64,000 nt of DNA from Cohnella algarum. Its GTDB lineage: Bacteria; Bacillota; Bacilli; Paenibacillales; Paenibacillaceae. The notes below the pieces were generated by a model. It saw nothing but the letters and a program-made list of their open reading frames with translations. It was not told where the DNA came from and did no database searches. A program made the position numbers and the translations under genes. The stretch is from the NCBI RefSeq assembly GCF_016937515.1, contig NZ_JAFHKM010000002.1:6009001-6073000 (forward strand), given 5' to 3'. Positions 19,223 to 27,767 of this stretch are shown here, in pieces. Every line of letters begins with the position of its first letter. Within the stretch, counting starts at the first letter, position 1.

Positions 19223-20017
19223 TCAACCCATTCCGAAAAACTTCTTGACCCGCCCGAACATGCCGCTTTTCTCTTCCAAATGCATGAGGGGAACCGTCTC
19301 CCCGAGAATGCGCCTGGCGATGTTGCGGTAAGCGATGGCCGCGCGGGAAGCGGGATTCATTACCGTGGGCTCGCCATGATTGGCGCCTTTGATGACGTTC
19401 TCGTCATCCGGCACGATTCCGATCAGGTCGATGGCGAGCACCTGGCAAATATCGTCGACCTCCAGCATGTCGCCGCTTTTGAGCATATTCGGGCGAATCC
19501 GATTAATGACGAGCTTGGGCGAGGCAATGCCTTTTTTCTCCAGTAGGCCGATAATCCGGTCCGCGTCGCGAACCGCGGCGTTTTCCGGGGTCGTGACGAC
19601 GATCGCCTCGTCCGCGCCCGCGACCGCGTTCTGAAAGCCCTGTTCGATGCCGGCCGGACAGTCGATGATCACATAGTCGAAATCCGGCTTCAGTTCCTCG
19701 ATCAGCTTGCGGACCTGTTCCGGGGATACGTCGTTTTTGTCTTTCGTTTGCGCGGCCGGAAGCATGTACAGCTCATCGAACCGCTTGTCCTTCACAAGCG
19801 CCTGGTTCAACCGGCAGCGCCCTTCCACGACATCGATAAGATCGTAGATGATCCGGTTTTCGAGTCCCATGACGACATCCAAGTTGCGAAGGCCGATGTC
19901 CGTATCGACCATGCATACTTTTTTGCCCATTAGCGCCAGTGCCGTTCCCAGATTCGCCGACGTCGTCGTTTTGCCGACGCCGCCTTTGCCTGAAGTTACG
20001 ACGATCGCTGCTCCCAT
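19223..20017 (-). CDS. minD: Septum-site determining ATPase MinD
   Basis: The 264-residue ParA/MinD ATPase has the deviant Walker A GKGGVGKTTTSANLG at residues 10-24. The switch regions DTDIGLRNLDVVMGLENR and IDCPAGIEQGF are standard. The C-terminal amphipathic tail (FGRVKKFFG) targets the membrane. It positions the MinC division inhibitor. It follows minC by four bases and has AAAGGAG upstream of the ATG. Confidence 0.97.
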   Translation of the reverse strand: MGAAIVVTSGKGGVGKTTTSANLGTALALMGKKVCMVDTDIGLRNLDVVMGLENRIIYDLIDVVEGRCRLNQALVKDKRFDELYMLPAAQTKDKNDVSPEQVRKLIEELKPDFDYVIIDCPAGIEQGFQNAVAGADEAIVVTTPENAAVRDADRIIGLLEKKGIASPKLVINRIRPNMLKSGDMLEVDDICQVLAIDLIGIVPDDENVIKGANHGEPTVMNPASRAAIAYRNIARRILGETVPLMHLEEKSGMFGRVKKFFGMG

Positions 20018-20021
20018 CGTT

Positions 20022-20681
20022 CTACACTCCTTTGAAATGCAAGACTTGTTTGCGGTGGTGGTGCAAATGCGTCAGCTTGTCCATTTCCATCACACCGTCG
20101 CGCAAATAAGCATATTCCATCCAAGGTTCGGACGAAGTCCATTCTTCGGGCGGCCGGCTGATGACGTCCGCTATGCGAAGCTGCGTCGGCGTCATGCGCG
20201 ACGCCGCGATGATCGCGCCGGTACCGTCCGGATAACCGGCGTGGGCGATTCCTCTAAGCGCTCCCATAATATAAATATCGCCGGTGCAGCGCACGGTGCC
20301 GCCCGGATTGACGTCGCCTATCAGCAGCAGATCGCCGACCAGCTCGATCGTCTGACCCGAACGAACGATGGCGGCGATCGTGTGCATTTCGTTTCCGGGG
20401 GCTGCCGCTTCTTCCGTTTCCGCGTCGCTTTCGATGCTCTGGACCAGGAAATTGCCCTGTCTTCTAATCGCGGAACGTATCCGCTCCTTGTCTTCTTCGC
20501 CTAACTTGCGGGAACCGAGTTTGACGGTAACATGCACGATCGGCCCCGCCAGCTGCTGCTCGTGCTTGTCCAGCTTGGCTTGAAGCTCGTCCAACAGGGA
20601 CACGAAGTCGCACTGGTCGTCAAGCAGGAAGACGAGCCCTTCTTTGACGCCTTTGATCGTAATCGCCGATTTGCCGTTCAA
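20022..20681 (-). CDS. minC: Septum formation inhibitor MinC
   Basis: The 219-residue protein has an N-terminal FtsZ-inhibiting domain (about 1-100) and a C-terminal beta-helix (about 105-205) with VRSGQTIELVGDLLLIGDVNPGG and GDIYIMGALRGIAHAG. MinC blocks FtsZ polymers near the poles. The start seems to be TTG at 20681 with GGGAGGAG upstream. It lies between mreD and minD, as in Bacillus. Confidence 0.95.
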   Translation of the reverse strand: MNGKSAITIKGVKEGLVFLLDDQCDFVSLLDELQAKLDKHEQQLAGPIVHVTVKLGSRKLGEEDKERIRSAIRRQGNFLVQSIESDAETEEAAAPGNEMHTIAAIVRSGQTIELVGDLLLIGDVNPGGTVRCTGDIYIMGALRGIAHAGYPDGTGAIIAASRMTPTQLRIADVISRPPEEWTSSEPWMEYAYLRDGVMEMDKLTHLHHHRKQVLHFKGV

Positions 20682-20747
20682 TTTTACTCGCTCCTCCCTA
20701 CGTTACCAATTCTGCCAGACCGGCCCGAATTCCTGCACGCTCCCCCG

Positions 20748-21278
20748 TCAGGCTCCGTTTTCGTCGGCGGAAGAGGCGATGTTTTTGACGAGCCATCTGC
20801 GAACCGGAATATATAGCAGAAGCGCGAGCAGCACCGAAATCAAAAGAGTAGGCACCATGTGCCAGTAGACCGCGAACGCGAACGTTATGTTAACCAATTG
20901 AAACAGCTCGTAAATGCCGAAAATCGCCAAATCGAGAATCGCGCTCCCGAGGGCGACGCAGCCGAGCGTAAGTCCGAGCGTGCGGGAACGACGTTCCGGA
21001 ATAAGGCCGAACAGATAGCCGAGCAAAGCCATCGTAAAGCCGTAAGCTCCGATCAACTGGCCGTAGAACAGAATGTCCTCCAGAAGGCCAAAGCCGAGCC
21101 CGAAGAAAAAGGCCCGGTGCCGATTCCCGAATAAAGCGACGAAGATCGTCATAAGGAAAGGCAGATGAGGAAGCAGACGGTCGCTCCACCCCGGCGGTAC
21201 GAGCCAGGGAAGAACGGAGGTCTGAAGCAGCAATAGCAGCAGCGTCGCCAATATCGTCCAATTCAGCCGCAGCTTCAC
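20748..21278 (-). CDS. mreD: Rod shape-determining protein MreD
   Basis: The 176-residue integral membrane protein has about five hydrophobic segments and the MreD mark FFGLGFGLLEDILFYG. It helps connect MreC/MreB to the cell-wall elongation machinery. The start is GTG at 21278, overlapping the mreC stop by four bases (GTGA). Confidence 0.92.
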   Translation of the reverse strand: MKLRLNWTILATLLLLLLQTSVLPWLVPPGWSDRLLPHLPFLMTIFVALFGNRHRAFFFGLGFGLLEDILFYGQLIGAYGFTMALLGYLFGLIPERRSRTLGLTLGCVALGSAILDLAIFGIYELFQLVNITFAFAVYWHMVPTLLISVLLALLLYIPVRRWLVKNIASSADENGA

Positions 21279-22128
21279 GGAGCGTCCACATCCGGAGTCA
21301 CCACGACGAACACATCGTTCAAGTGGTCAAACTTGGCGGCCGGCTCCACCTGAGCCGTTTGCGTAAGTCCGAAATCCCCGACCTGGCTGCTGACGACCGT
21401 GCCGATAATCAGCCCTTTGGGCAGCACGTTGCCGCTGCCGGACGTAATGATGATGTCGCCTTCCTTCACGACGTCGTTTTCGTCGATTTTGCTCATTTGC
21501 AGCACGTTTTTTCCTTGTCGAAGTCCACGATGCCGAACGCCTCGTCCTCGCGGCCGAATACCGTCGCGGCAATCGAGATGGAATCCGTCGACGTCGCGCT
21601 CATTTCCGTAATCGGCGTCACCGTGGACGTGAACTCGGAAACGCGGCTGACGAGTCCGACGAGGCCGTCCACCGTCGTTACCGCCATTTTTTCCTTGATT
21701 CCGTCATGAGAGCCGAGATTGATCTTGATTGTCGGATCGTATGGATTAGAGCTGTTGGCTACCACCTGGGCTATCAAATACCGGTAATTGTTGTACAGTT
21801 CCTTCTGTCTTTCGGTAAAATTAAGCGCCTCTTGCAGGTACTCGTTCTGTTTCTCGATCAGATTGTAACGGATCTTGTCTTCCGTGTAGCGGGCAACGGT
21901 TTGCCGGAGCTCCTCGTTTTCCTTATACACGTCGGAAAGCCGGCTGAGGTCGCGAAAAAAATCCGCCACCGCCCCAACCGGCCGATAAAGCGCGCCTTGA
22001 AGGGTTCCGAATGCGTCGTTGATGAATTTCTCGGGCCAGGTCATCTTCTGCCTTCCGAACGTGTAGCCGAGAAGAGAGACGACCAGAATGACCCCGATCA
22101 TCAAAATGAACAGACGCTTGTTGCGCAT
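21275..22128 (-). CDS. mreC: Rod shape-determining protein MreC, frameshifted in this sequence
   Basis: MreC is a bitopic protein linking MreB and the elongasome. The N-terminal membrane segment (about 5-25) is followed by a coiled coil (about 65-115, YKENEELRQTVARYTEDKI) and the beta-barrel domain (NLGSHDGIKEKMAVTTVDGLVGLVSRV). At the six-T run 21507-21512 the frame DFDKEK shifts to an early stop. One added base continues NVLQMSKIDENDVVKEGD and yields about 284 residues. The gene is normally essential in rod cells, so a sequence error is the most economical reading. Confidence 0.92.
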
Positions 22129-22185
22129 AATCTTAAAAATAGCCGTTCACCCGCTTTCCTTTCACCGGGCACTGCCTGACAACGA

Positions 22186-23211
22186 TCAACGGCCGGATCG
22201 CCCGTTTCTCGTTTTGAATAGATGAATGTTCTCCAAGGCCCGCCCCGTCCCGATTGCGACGCAATCGAGCGGATTCTCGGCCACGATGACCGGCATTCCC
22301 GTTTCCCGGGCGAGCATTTTGTCCAGATTGCGCAGCAAACCGCCGCCTCCGGTCAGGACGATTCCGCGGTCCATAATATCGGCGGAAAGCTCGGGAGGAC
22401 ATTTCTCCAGCGTCACTTTAACCGCTTCGACGATGGCGTTAACCGTGTCGCCCAGCGCTTCCGTAATTTCGTCCGACGTAATGGCGAGCGTCTTCGGCAA
22501 GCCGCTGACGAGGTCGCGGCCGCGAATCTCGATCGATTCGACCCGTTCGAGCGGCAGCGCGGAGCCGATTTCCATTTTCAGCTGTTCGCTTGTCCGCTCC
22601 CCGATCATCAAGTTGTACAGGCGCTTGATGTATTGGATGATCGCCTCGTCCATCTCGTCTCCGGCCACCCGAATGGAACGGCTCGTCACGATGCCGCCCA
22701 GGGAGATGACCGCGACTTCGGTCGTGCCGCCGCCGATATCGACGACCATGCTGCCGGTCGGTTCCCAAACGGGCAGATCGGCGCCGATCGCGGCCGCGAA
22801 CGGCTCTTCGATCGTGTAGGCTTCGCGGGCTCCGGCTTGCTTCGTCGCGTCTTCCACGGCCCGCTTCTCGACGGCGGTGATGCCGGACGGCACGCAGACC
22901 ATGACGTTCGGATGCCGCGGAAACAAGGAGCGTTCCTTCTGCGCGCGGCGAATGAAATACTTGATCATCGTGGCCGTCGTTTCAAAATCGGCAATAACGC
23001 CATCCTTCATCGGACGAATGGCGCGGATGTTGCCGGGGGTGCGGCCGATCATTTTTTTGGCGGCTTCGCCCACGGCTTCGATTTTTTTCGTATCGGTACG
23101 AAGGGCGACCACGGAAGGCTCCCTCACGACAATTCCTTTTCCTTTGACATAAACGAGCGTGTTAGCGGTACCGAGGTCGATCCCCAGATCGCGAGTGAAA
23201 CCACCGAACAT
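22186..23211 (-). CDS. mreB: Rod shape-determining actin-like protein MreB
   Basis: The 341-residue bacterial actin has phosphate-1 [17 protein letters not shown], phosphate-2 [18 protein letters not shown] and the adenosine motif [16 protein letters not shown]. It organises lateral wall synthesis. GGAGG lies before the ATG, and a sigma-A promoter sits in the short gap to radC, so the mre-min-rod genes can be expressed apart from maf-radC. Confidence 0.98.
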   Translation of the reverse strand: MFGGFTRDLGIDLGTANTLVYVKGKGIVVREPSVVALRTDTKKIEAVGEAAKKMIGRTPGNIRAIRPMKDGVIADFETTATMIKYFIRRAQKERSLFPRHPNVMVCVPSGITAVEKRAVEDATKQAGAREAYTIEEPFAAAIGADLPVWEPTGSMVVDIGGGTTEVAVISLGGIVTSRSIRVAGDEMDEAIIQYIKRLYNLMIGERTSEQLKMEIGSALPLERVESIEIRGRDLVSGLPKTLAITSDEITEALGDTVNAIVEAVKVTLEKCPPELSADIMDRGIVLTGGGGLLRNLDKMLARETGMPVIVAENPLDCVAIGTGRALENIHLFKTRNGRSGR

Positions 23212-23245
23212 ATAGTTTAAACCTCCTGTTGGGACAATCCTATAT

Positions 23246-23275
23246 ATTATATTACATGCAGCCCGTCTCCTTCAA
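23246..23275 (-). promoter_or_regulatory. Sigma-A promoter for mreB
   Basis: TTGAAG (23270-23275, inside the radC end) and a perfect TATAAT (23246-23251) are spaced 18 bases on the minus strand, 35 bases before mreB. Confidence 0.7.
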
Positions 23276-23941
23276 ACTGATATAGCGATTGTCACCTATT
23301 ACCAGGTGATCCAACAATTCGATGCCGATTAGCTCGCCCGCTTCCGTCAATCGGCGCGTCAGCAAAATGTCCTCCTGGCTCGGCGTCTGGTCGCCGCTCG
23401 GATGGTTGTGCGCGCACAAAATCGAGGCGCTGCTCCGCTGGATCGCGGCCCGGAACACTTCACGCGGATGCACGACCGAGGCGTTCAGGCTGCCGACCGA
23501 CAGCGTTTTGCGGCCGATGACGTGATTTTTGGTGTTGAGGAACAAGCAAACGAAATGCTCCTCCCGCAGATGCCTCATTTCCTCCATCAGCAGATCGGCC
23601 GCGTCTTGCGGCCTCGTGATCCGAACCGTGTCCGGCATCTTCGATCGCGCGATCCGCCGTCCGAGCTCGATCGACGCTTGGAGCTGCAGGGCTTTCGCCG
23701 GGCCGATTCCCCGGATATGCGTGAAATCCTCCCAATTGCGTTCGGCAAGGTTCTTAAGGCCTCCGCAATCGTGCAGCATTCGCTGGGCCAGGTGGATGGC
23801 CGATTCGTCGCGGGTTCCGGTGCGAAGCAAGATCGCCAGCAGCTCGGCCGTGCTTAGCGCGGCGGGACCGTGCGCTTGCATGCGTTCGCGAGGTCGTTCG
23901 CCGGGGGGAAGTTCGCGCAGCAAATAGACGGATGGGTTCAT
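23252..23941 (-). CDS. radC: RadC-family JAMM/MPN protein
   Basis: The 229-residue protein has an N-terminal helix-hairpin-helix part (about 10-100, with [14 protein letters not shown]) and a C-terminal RadC domain with the metal motif [15 protein letters not shown]. The exact role of RadC is unsettled; the old DNA-repair name comes from a misassigned mutation. I chose ATG at 23941 with AGAGGA upstream and [12 protein letters not shown] at the start. The longer frame up to 24073 overlaps maf and lacks homology. Confidence 0.93.
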   Translation of the reverse strand: MNPSVYLLRELPPGERPRERMQAHGPAALSTAELLAILLRTGTRDESAIHLAQRMLHDCGGLKNLAERNWEDFTHIRGIGPAKALQLQASIELGRRIARSKMPDTVRITRPQDAADLLMEEMRHLREEHFVCLFLNTKNHVIGRKTLSVGSLNASVVHPREVFRAAIQRSSASILCAHNHPSGDQTPSQEDILLTRRLTEAGELIGIELLDHLVIGDNRYISLKETGCM

Positions 23942-24005
23942 TCGGATCCTCTTCTCGCTAGTCCGCGTCGGCCGCGGGTTTCGGCTAAACGTCGTCGGGC
24001 AATCG

Positions 24006-24623
24006 TTACGGAAATCGCAGGCCGAACGGCTCCAGCATGTCCGCGACAAGCGAAACCGGAAGCCCGACGACATTGAAGTAGCACCCCTCGATTCCTTCGA
24101 CCAGCAAGGAACCGATTCCTTGAATGCCGTAGGCTCCGGCCTTGTCCATCGGCTCGCCGGTTTCCGCGTAACGGCGGATCTGATCGGAGGAAAGCTCCTT
24201 CATCCGCACGCGCGTAACCCGATGAGAGGTCGCGGACCGCCCGCAGTCAGGTTCGAGGCACGTCACGCCGGTAAACACTTCGTGCGTTCGGCCGGAAAGG
24301 CGCCGCAGCATCGCAACGGCGTCGGACAGGTCTTTCGGTTTTCCCATGATTTCGCCGTTCAGGGCGACGACGGTATCGCTGCCGACGACGATGCGCCTGC
24401 CTTCGCCGGCCGCGGGCGGAAGCGTCTCCGCGACGGCCTCCGCCTTGCGCAGCGACAGCCGCTCGACTACTTGGGGCGGCGTCCATTCCGGCGGCGTGCT
24501 TTCGTCCGTATCGCTCGGCCGGATGACGACCGGCAGTCCGAGCAGCCGGATCAGCTCTTGCCTTCGCGGAGAAGCGGATGCCAGAATAAGAGTCACTTCG
24601 CTTGCCGATTGAAGCTCGTTCAT
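24006..24623 (-). CDS. maf: Maf nucleoside triphosphate pyrophosphatase
   Basis: The 205-residue Maf protein hydrolyses dTTP/UTP-type or modified nucleotides and affects septation. Family marks are LILASASPRRQELIRLLG, GSDTVVALNGEIMGKP and the YAETGEPMDKAGAYGIQG block. It lies between DUF4321 and radC, matching the Bacillus maf-radC-mreB order. Confidence 0.95.
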   Translation of the reverse strand: MNELQSASEVTLILASASPRRQELIRLLGLPVVIRPSDTDESTPPEWTPPQVVERLSLRKAEAVAETLPPAAGEGRRIVVGSDTVVALNGEIMGKPKDLSDAVAMLRRLSGRTHEVFTGVTCLEPDCGRSATSHRVTRVRMKELSSDQIRRYAETGEPMDKAGAYGIQGIGSLLVEGIEGCYFNVVGLPVSLVADMLEPFGLRFP

Positions 24624-24641
24624 AAGCTTTTCCCGCTTTCG

Positions 24642-24884
24642 TTACATTCTTCTGTACAGCCAAATAGCCAGCACCGCGCCGATGATGCTGAGCAGGCTTA
24701 CGTTCAATCCGAATTGAAGGTTGAAATCAAGCACCAGCAAATCGACGGACGGCGACAGGTTTACTTGCTCGGTGCGCGTCAAAAAGGACAAGCCCGGCAC
24801 GCGTTCCAGCCAGCGGGCGATCAATGCGCCTCCAATCAGGCCCAAAAACACGAATAACAGCAAAATCCAGCCGTTTTTCTTCAC
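24642..24884 (-). CDS. Small two-segment membrane protein, DUF4321 family
   Basis: The 80-residue protein has two hydrophobic segments (about 5-22 and 58-76) joined by a loop with LSPSVDLLVLDFNLQFG. Such proteins commonly sit next to maf in Paenibacillus and Clostridia; no function is known. Start is GTG with GGGAG upstream. It is the first gene after two tandem promoters. Confidence 0.8.
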   Translation of the reverse strand: MKKNGWILLLFVFLGLIGGALIARWLERVPGLSFLTRTEQVNLSPSVDLLVLDFNLQFGLNVSLLSIIGAVLAIWLYRRM

Positions 24885-24925
24885 GATTCAACGTCTCCCA
24901 CCAATTTTTGACACCTGATTCATTC

Positions 24926-24954
24926 ATTATACGGCCCTGCGTCCCGTCGCACAA
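24926..24954 (-). promoter_or_regulatory. Downstream promoter P2 for DUF4321-maf-radC
   Basis: TTGTGC (24949-24954) and TATAAT (24926-24931) are spaced 17 bases on the minus strand, about 40 bases before the GTG at 24884. Confidence 0.65.
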
Positions 24955-25036
24955 TGCTCCAATAGGAACGTCTTTGAACGTTGCGACTAACGGCCTAATG
25001 CCGCGGGAATCCGTTCGCCTGACCCTTATTGCAGTC

Positions 25037-25066
25037 ATTATAGCACATATGTTCGCATTTTGCCAA
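25037..25066 (-). promoter_or_regulatory. Upstream promoter P1 for DUF4321-maf-radC
   Basis: TTGGCA (25061-25066) and TATAAT (25037-25042) are spaced 18 bases on the minus strand. With P2 it accounts for most of the 341-base gap 24885-25225; the rest holds the spoIIB terminator. Confidence 0.65.
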
Positions 25067-25115
25067 AAATAAGGGAGACCCGTTTTCATGCACCGTCCGC
25101 GATCGGAGGAAATCC

Positions 25116-25146
25116 AAAAGCAGCGAACGATTTCTTCATTCGCTGC
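25116..25146 (-). terminator. Terminator after the SPOR-domain gene
   Basis: Perfect 8-bp stem GCAGCGAA/TTCGCTGC followed by TTTTGGATTT on the minus strand. Confidence 0.7.
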
Positions 25147-25225
25147 CCGGTCGACATATGCGATTTTTGGGTAAAACGGCAGCTTCGCCGGATCGGACGC
25201 ATTTCCGACGAAGCGCATCCGAAGT

Positions 25226-26695
25226 TCAGCTTCCGCTCTCGAGCGAAACGGTCATCCGAAGCTGCCTGTCGGCCAGCACCGCGGACATGACCGACGATTG
25301 CACGCTCCACAGCGTCGACCGGTCCGGCTTTTCATTATATGCGGCCAGGCTTTTCAGCGCCTCGTTCAGCTCGTTCGCCGCCGTTTTGGCCGGCTGCCTC
25401 AATTGTGCGTCCCACTCGTCGACGGAGCCGGCCGCCCCCGTCCATGCGTTTCGCAGCGTTTCCACGGTCTGCATATCGCCGGATGAAAACGGCTGCGGAT
25501 TCGCCGCCGTCAGCGCGTCCGACGTCATCCCGATCAGCTTCAAGTACAGCGCCGAGCTTGTATCCAGAAACTCCGGCAAATTCGGCTCCGACTGCGCCCC
25601 GGAAAAGCTGAGCTTGACGCTCTCGATCGGCTTGATGTAGACGTCCGTCCCGTTGAGCTGCGTCGCCAGCAGTTCCGCCTCTTCCTTCGTTGCCGCCGCC
25701 CCGGCGAATACCCGGTAGCCGTCCGTCGTGTCCCCGGCGGCCGCCACCCCTTTCGCATCCAGGGCAGCCAAAGCCTCCTGCATGCTTGCTTCGGTGCGAA
25801 AAACGCCGTATTGCAGCATATGGAAAGTAAACCCGGGTACCTCGGCCGCTTGAGCAGCGGCGTCGGTCGGATCGTTCGCCTCGGGATTCGCTGCCGGCGC
25901 TCCCGACGCGTCGATCCCCGTCCCTGCCGGGGAAGCCGGGGCCGGGCCGTCCGACGCGAGCGGGGCCATGACGCTTTCCGAGCGGCCATACTCGTCTTCG
26001 GCGGGAAACAACGGCTCTCCCGCAAACAAATTCAGCAGCAAATAGCCGAACAAACCGCCCGTGAGCAAGGCTCCGGCGACCGAAGCGATCACTCGCCACC
26101 AGGACGGTGTCCTTTCCGGAGAGCGGGTGCCGTTCCACGTATCCGCGAAGGGGCCGTCCTCCTCCCCTTCTTCCCACGGATCGCGCCCTTCGCCGCTTTC
26201 GACGGCGTCGTAGCCGCGAACCGTCGGCGGTTCCCCGGAAGGGAAGCTCCAGGTTATGTTTTGGCCGCGGACGGGAATCGATTCGTCCGTTTTCGGCTGC
26301 ATATAAGCGGAAAACGAGTAAAGCTTCCCGGTTTCCGCAACGGGCTCCTCCGGGTGCGGATGCTCGCCGCGCTTCGCTTTTTCCTTCCCGGCTTCGACCG
26401 TCCTCGCTTCGGGCTGCGGCGGTTTTCGATCGAAATCCCGCCTTGGATTCCGGATGATTTCCTCCAGTGCGCGTATATCGTCCTGATAGGGACTATGCCA
26501 GGCTTGCCACTCGTGGGCCGCCGGCGTGCTTTCTTCGTAATCGGCGTTTTTCCCGTCAGTCGGTTTTGCGCCGGCCTCGGGTTTTGCCGCAGACCTTTTT
26601 CCCGTTTCGCTGTGCTCGGCACCCGCGGGCTCCCGATTCGTTTCCCGGGGACTCGTCCCGTCGAATCGGAACGTCATTCTCGCCTTTTGCTGCAT
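25226..26695 (-). CDS. spoIIB: SpoIIB-like SPOR-domain sporulation protein
   Basis: The 489-residue protein has a long charged, low-complexity cytoplasmic part (1-195) and a single membrane segment (about 198-222, ASVAGALLTGGLFGYLLL). An Ala/Pro linker leads to a SPOR domain (about 285-365, FTFHMLQYGVFRTEASMQEAL and YRVFAGAAATKEEAELLA), followed by a helical tail. In B. subtilis, SpoIIB with this layout sits between comC and maf and helps septal thinning and engulfment; the same position here supports the name. It is longer than B. subtilis SpoIIB. AAGGGGAG precedes the ATG. Confidence 0.75.
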   Translation of the reverse strand: MQQKARMTFRFDGTSPRETNREPAGAEHSETGKRSAAKPEAGAKPTDGKNADYEESTPAAHEWQAWHSPYQDDIRALEEIIRNPRRDFDRKPPQPEARTVEAGKEKAKRGEHPHPEEPVAETGKLYSFSAYMQPKTDESIPVRGQNITWSFPSGEPPTVRGYDAVESGEGRDPWEEGEEDGPFADTWNGTRSPERTPSWWRVIASVAGALLTGGLFGYLLLNLFAGEPLFPAEDEYGRSESVMAPLASDGPAPASPAGTGIDASGAPAANPEANDPTDAAAQAAEVPGFTFHMLQYGVFRTEASMQEALAALDAKGVAAAGDTTDGYRVFAGAAATKEEAELLATQLNGTDVYIKPIESVKLSFSGAQSEPNLPEFLDTSSALYLKLIGMTSDALTAANPQPFSSGDMQTVETLRNAWTGAAGSVDEWDAQLRQPAKTAANELNEALKSLAAYNEKPDRSTLWSVQSSVMSAVLADRQLRMTVSLESGS

Positions 26696-26792
26696 ATCGA
26701 CCGTCTCCCCTTGTCCCTCGTTCTCACCCTAATCTATGAGAGACAAGCGGAAAATATGATGGACAACCTCGAATTCAAGCAGCAAAAACCTC

Positions 26793-26930
26793 GCAAAGCT
26801 CCGCCCAAGCCCGTCGCACCCGCAAAGTTCCCTCCAGTACCGCCGACCTGCAAAGTTCCTCCCAACCACGTCGTACTTGCAAAACTCCCACGATCCCGCC
26901 GTACCTGCAAAGCTCCGACTGAACTCAACG
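26793..26930. repeat. Degenerate tandem array with 28/29-bp period
   Basis: Five units begin with GCAAAG or GCAAAA at 26793, 26822, 26850, 26879 and 26907, so the steps are 29, 28, 29 and 28. The core is tGCAAAGyTCC followed by a C-rich part ending near CGTCGTAC. There are no unique spacers, and the frame changes between units, so it is neither CRISPR nor coding. Confidence 0.8.
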
Positions 26931-26946
26931 CCCATTGCGGAGCTTC

Positions 26947-27126
26947 ATTGGATTTCTTCCAATCAAAAGCGGCTCTTTTTGCGGGAGCGCCGAATACGTT
27001 GGATTTCATCCAATCAAATGACGCCTTTTTGAGAAAAGAGCTCGATTCCCCCGTTCCTCGTTGGATAAAATCCAGCATAACCAGTCATTCTCTCGATTCG
27101 GACCAAGCCGGTTGGAAGAAATCCAA
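26947..27126. repeat. Four spaced palindromes of TTGGATTTCATCCAA type
   Basis: Copies lie at 26948-26962, 26999-27013 (perfect, 6-bp arms with TTC loop), 27061-27075 and 27112-27126. The last is the exact reverse complement of the first. Steps are 51, 62 and 51 bases. They could form small hairpins or bind a dimeric protein. They lie next to the 28/29-bp array. Confidence 0.75.
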
Positions 27127-27383
27127 CATAGGGAAACCTCCTAAACGCTGACCGGATCCCATTCGTCAGTTATCCCATTCGTCGCCTATACGAATTACGC
27201 CTGTGAACGTTCTTGGAGTTAAGAGAACTCCCGGGGATCATAAATGGCGGAGATTTACGGCGTAACGCAAGGAGTGACGCTCTCATTTTGAGAGATTGAT
27301 GCTTTGCAAACGGGCTTTGCCTATAAAATGGAATAGAAGGTGTCTCCCCAAAGGCATTGGCACCGCCATCGACCGCCATAAAT
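27127..27383. other. Gene-free spacer between repeat groups
   Basis: I see no gene here. It holds a short direct repeat TCCCATTCGTC and one small hairpin (GGAGTT/AACTCC at 27213-27229). No convincing promoter is visible. Confidence 0.5.
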
Positions 27384-27670
27384 ATGCGTTTTGCGGGCCG
27401 AGATGAGTCATCACGACTCAAATGGATCGTCGGCGTACGTGCGGGAGGGGCGAGATGGGCAATATTTACTCAAGTGCGTGCGGCTGCATGCGTTTTGCGG
27501 GCCGAGATGAGTCATCACGACTCAAATGGATCGTTGGCGTACGTGCGGAGGGAGCGAGATGGGCAATATTTACTCAAGTGCGTGCGGCTGCATGCGTTTG
27601 GCGAGGCGAGATGAGTCATCACGACTCAAATGGATGGTTGGCGCGCGTGCGGAGGAAGCGAGATGGCTAA
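27384..27670. repeat. Exact 104-bp tandem repeat, three copies (ends partial)
   Basis: The block starting GAGATGAGTCATCACGACTC occurs at 27400, 27504 and 27608, exactly 104 bases apart. The first copy is preceded by the tail of another unit and the third breaks off near 27666. Each copy holds the inverted repeat TGAGTC-atcac-GACTCA (27404-27420, 27508-27524, 27612-27628). The first two units differ at few positions, which suggests recent duplication or homogenisation. Because 104 is not a multiple of three, plus-strand open frames here are by-products. Confidence 0.9.
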
Positions 27671-27693
27671 ATGCTCTCTTCGTTGAACGAAAC

Positions 27694-27736
27694 AAGGCAC
27701 GGCCGTCTGCACCCCTGTGCAATCCGGCCGTGCCTT
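27694..27736 (-). terminator. Terminator after murC
   Basis: Perfect 12-bp stem AAGGCACGGCCG/CGGCCGTGCCTT, followed by TGTTTCGTT on the minus strand, just after murC. Confidence 0.75.
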
Positions 27737-27767
27737 CCCTTGCAGAGAAAGCTTACGCTCCGTACGC

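Noticed and set aside
24727..25218. 163-residue minus-strand open frame across the promoter region
   Set aside because: It overlaps the DUF4321 gene in another frame and contains two good promoters; the peptide looks random.
26793..26930. CRISPR array
   Set aside because: The repeats are contiguous with no unique spacers, and there are no cas genes in the window.
26734..27078. 114-residue minus-strand open frame over the repeats
   Set aside because: It is built from the 28/29-bp array and the palindromes, whose spacing changes frame; no ribosome site and low-complexity repeated peptides. I treat it as repeat DNA.
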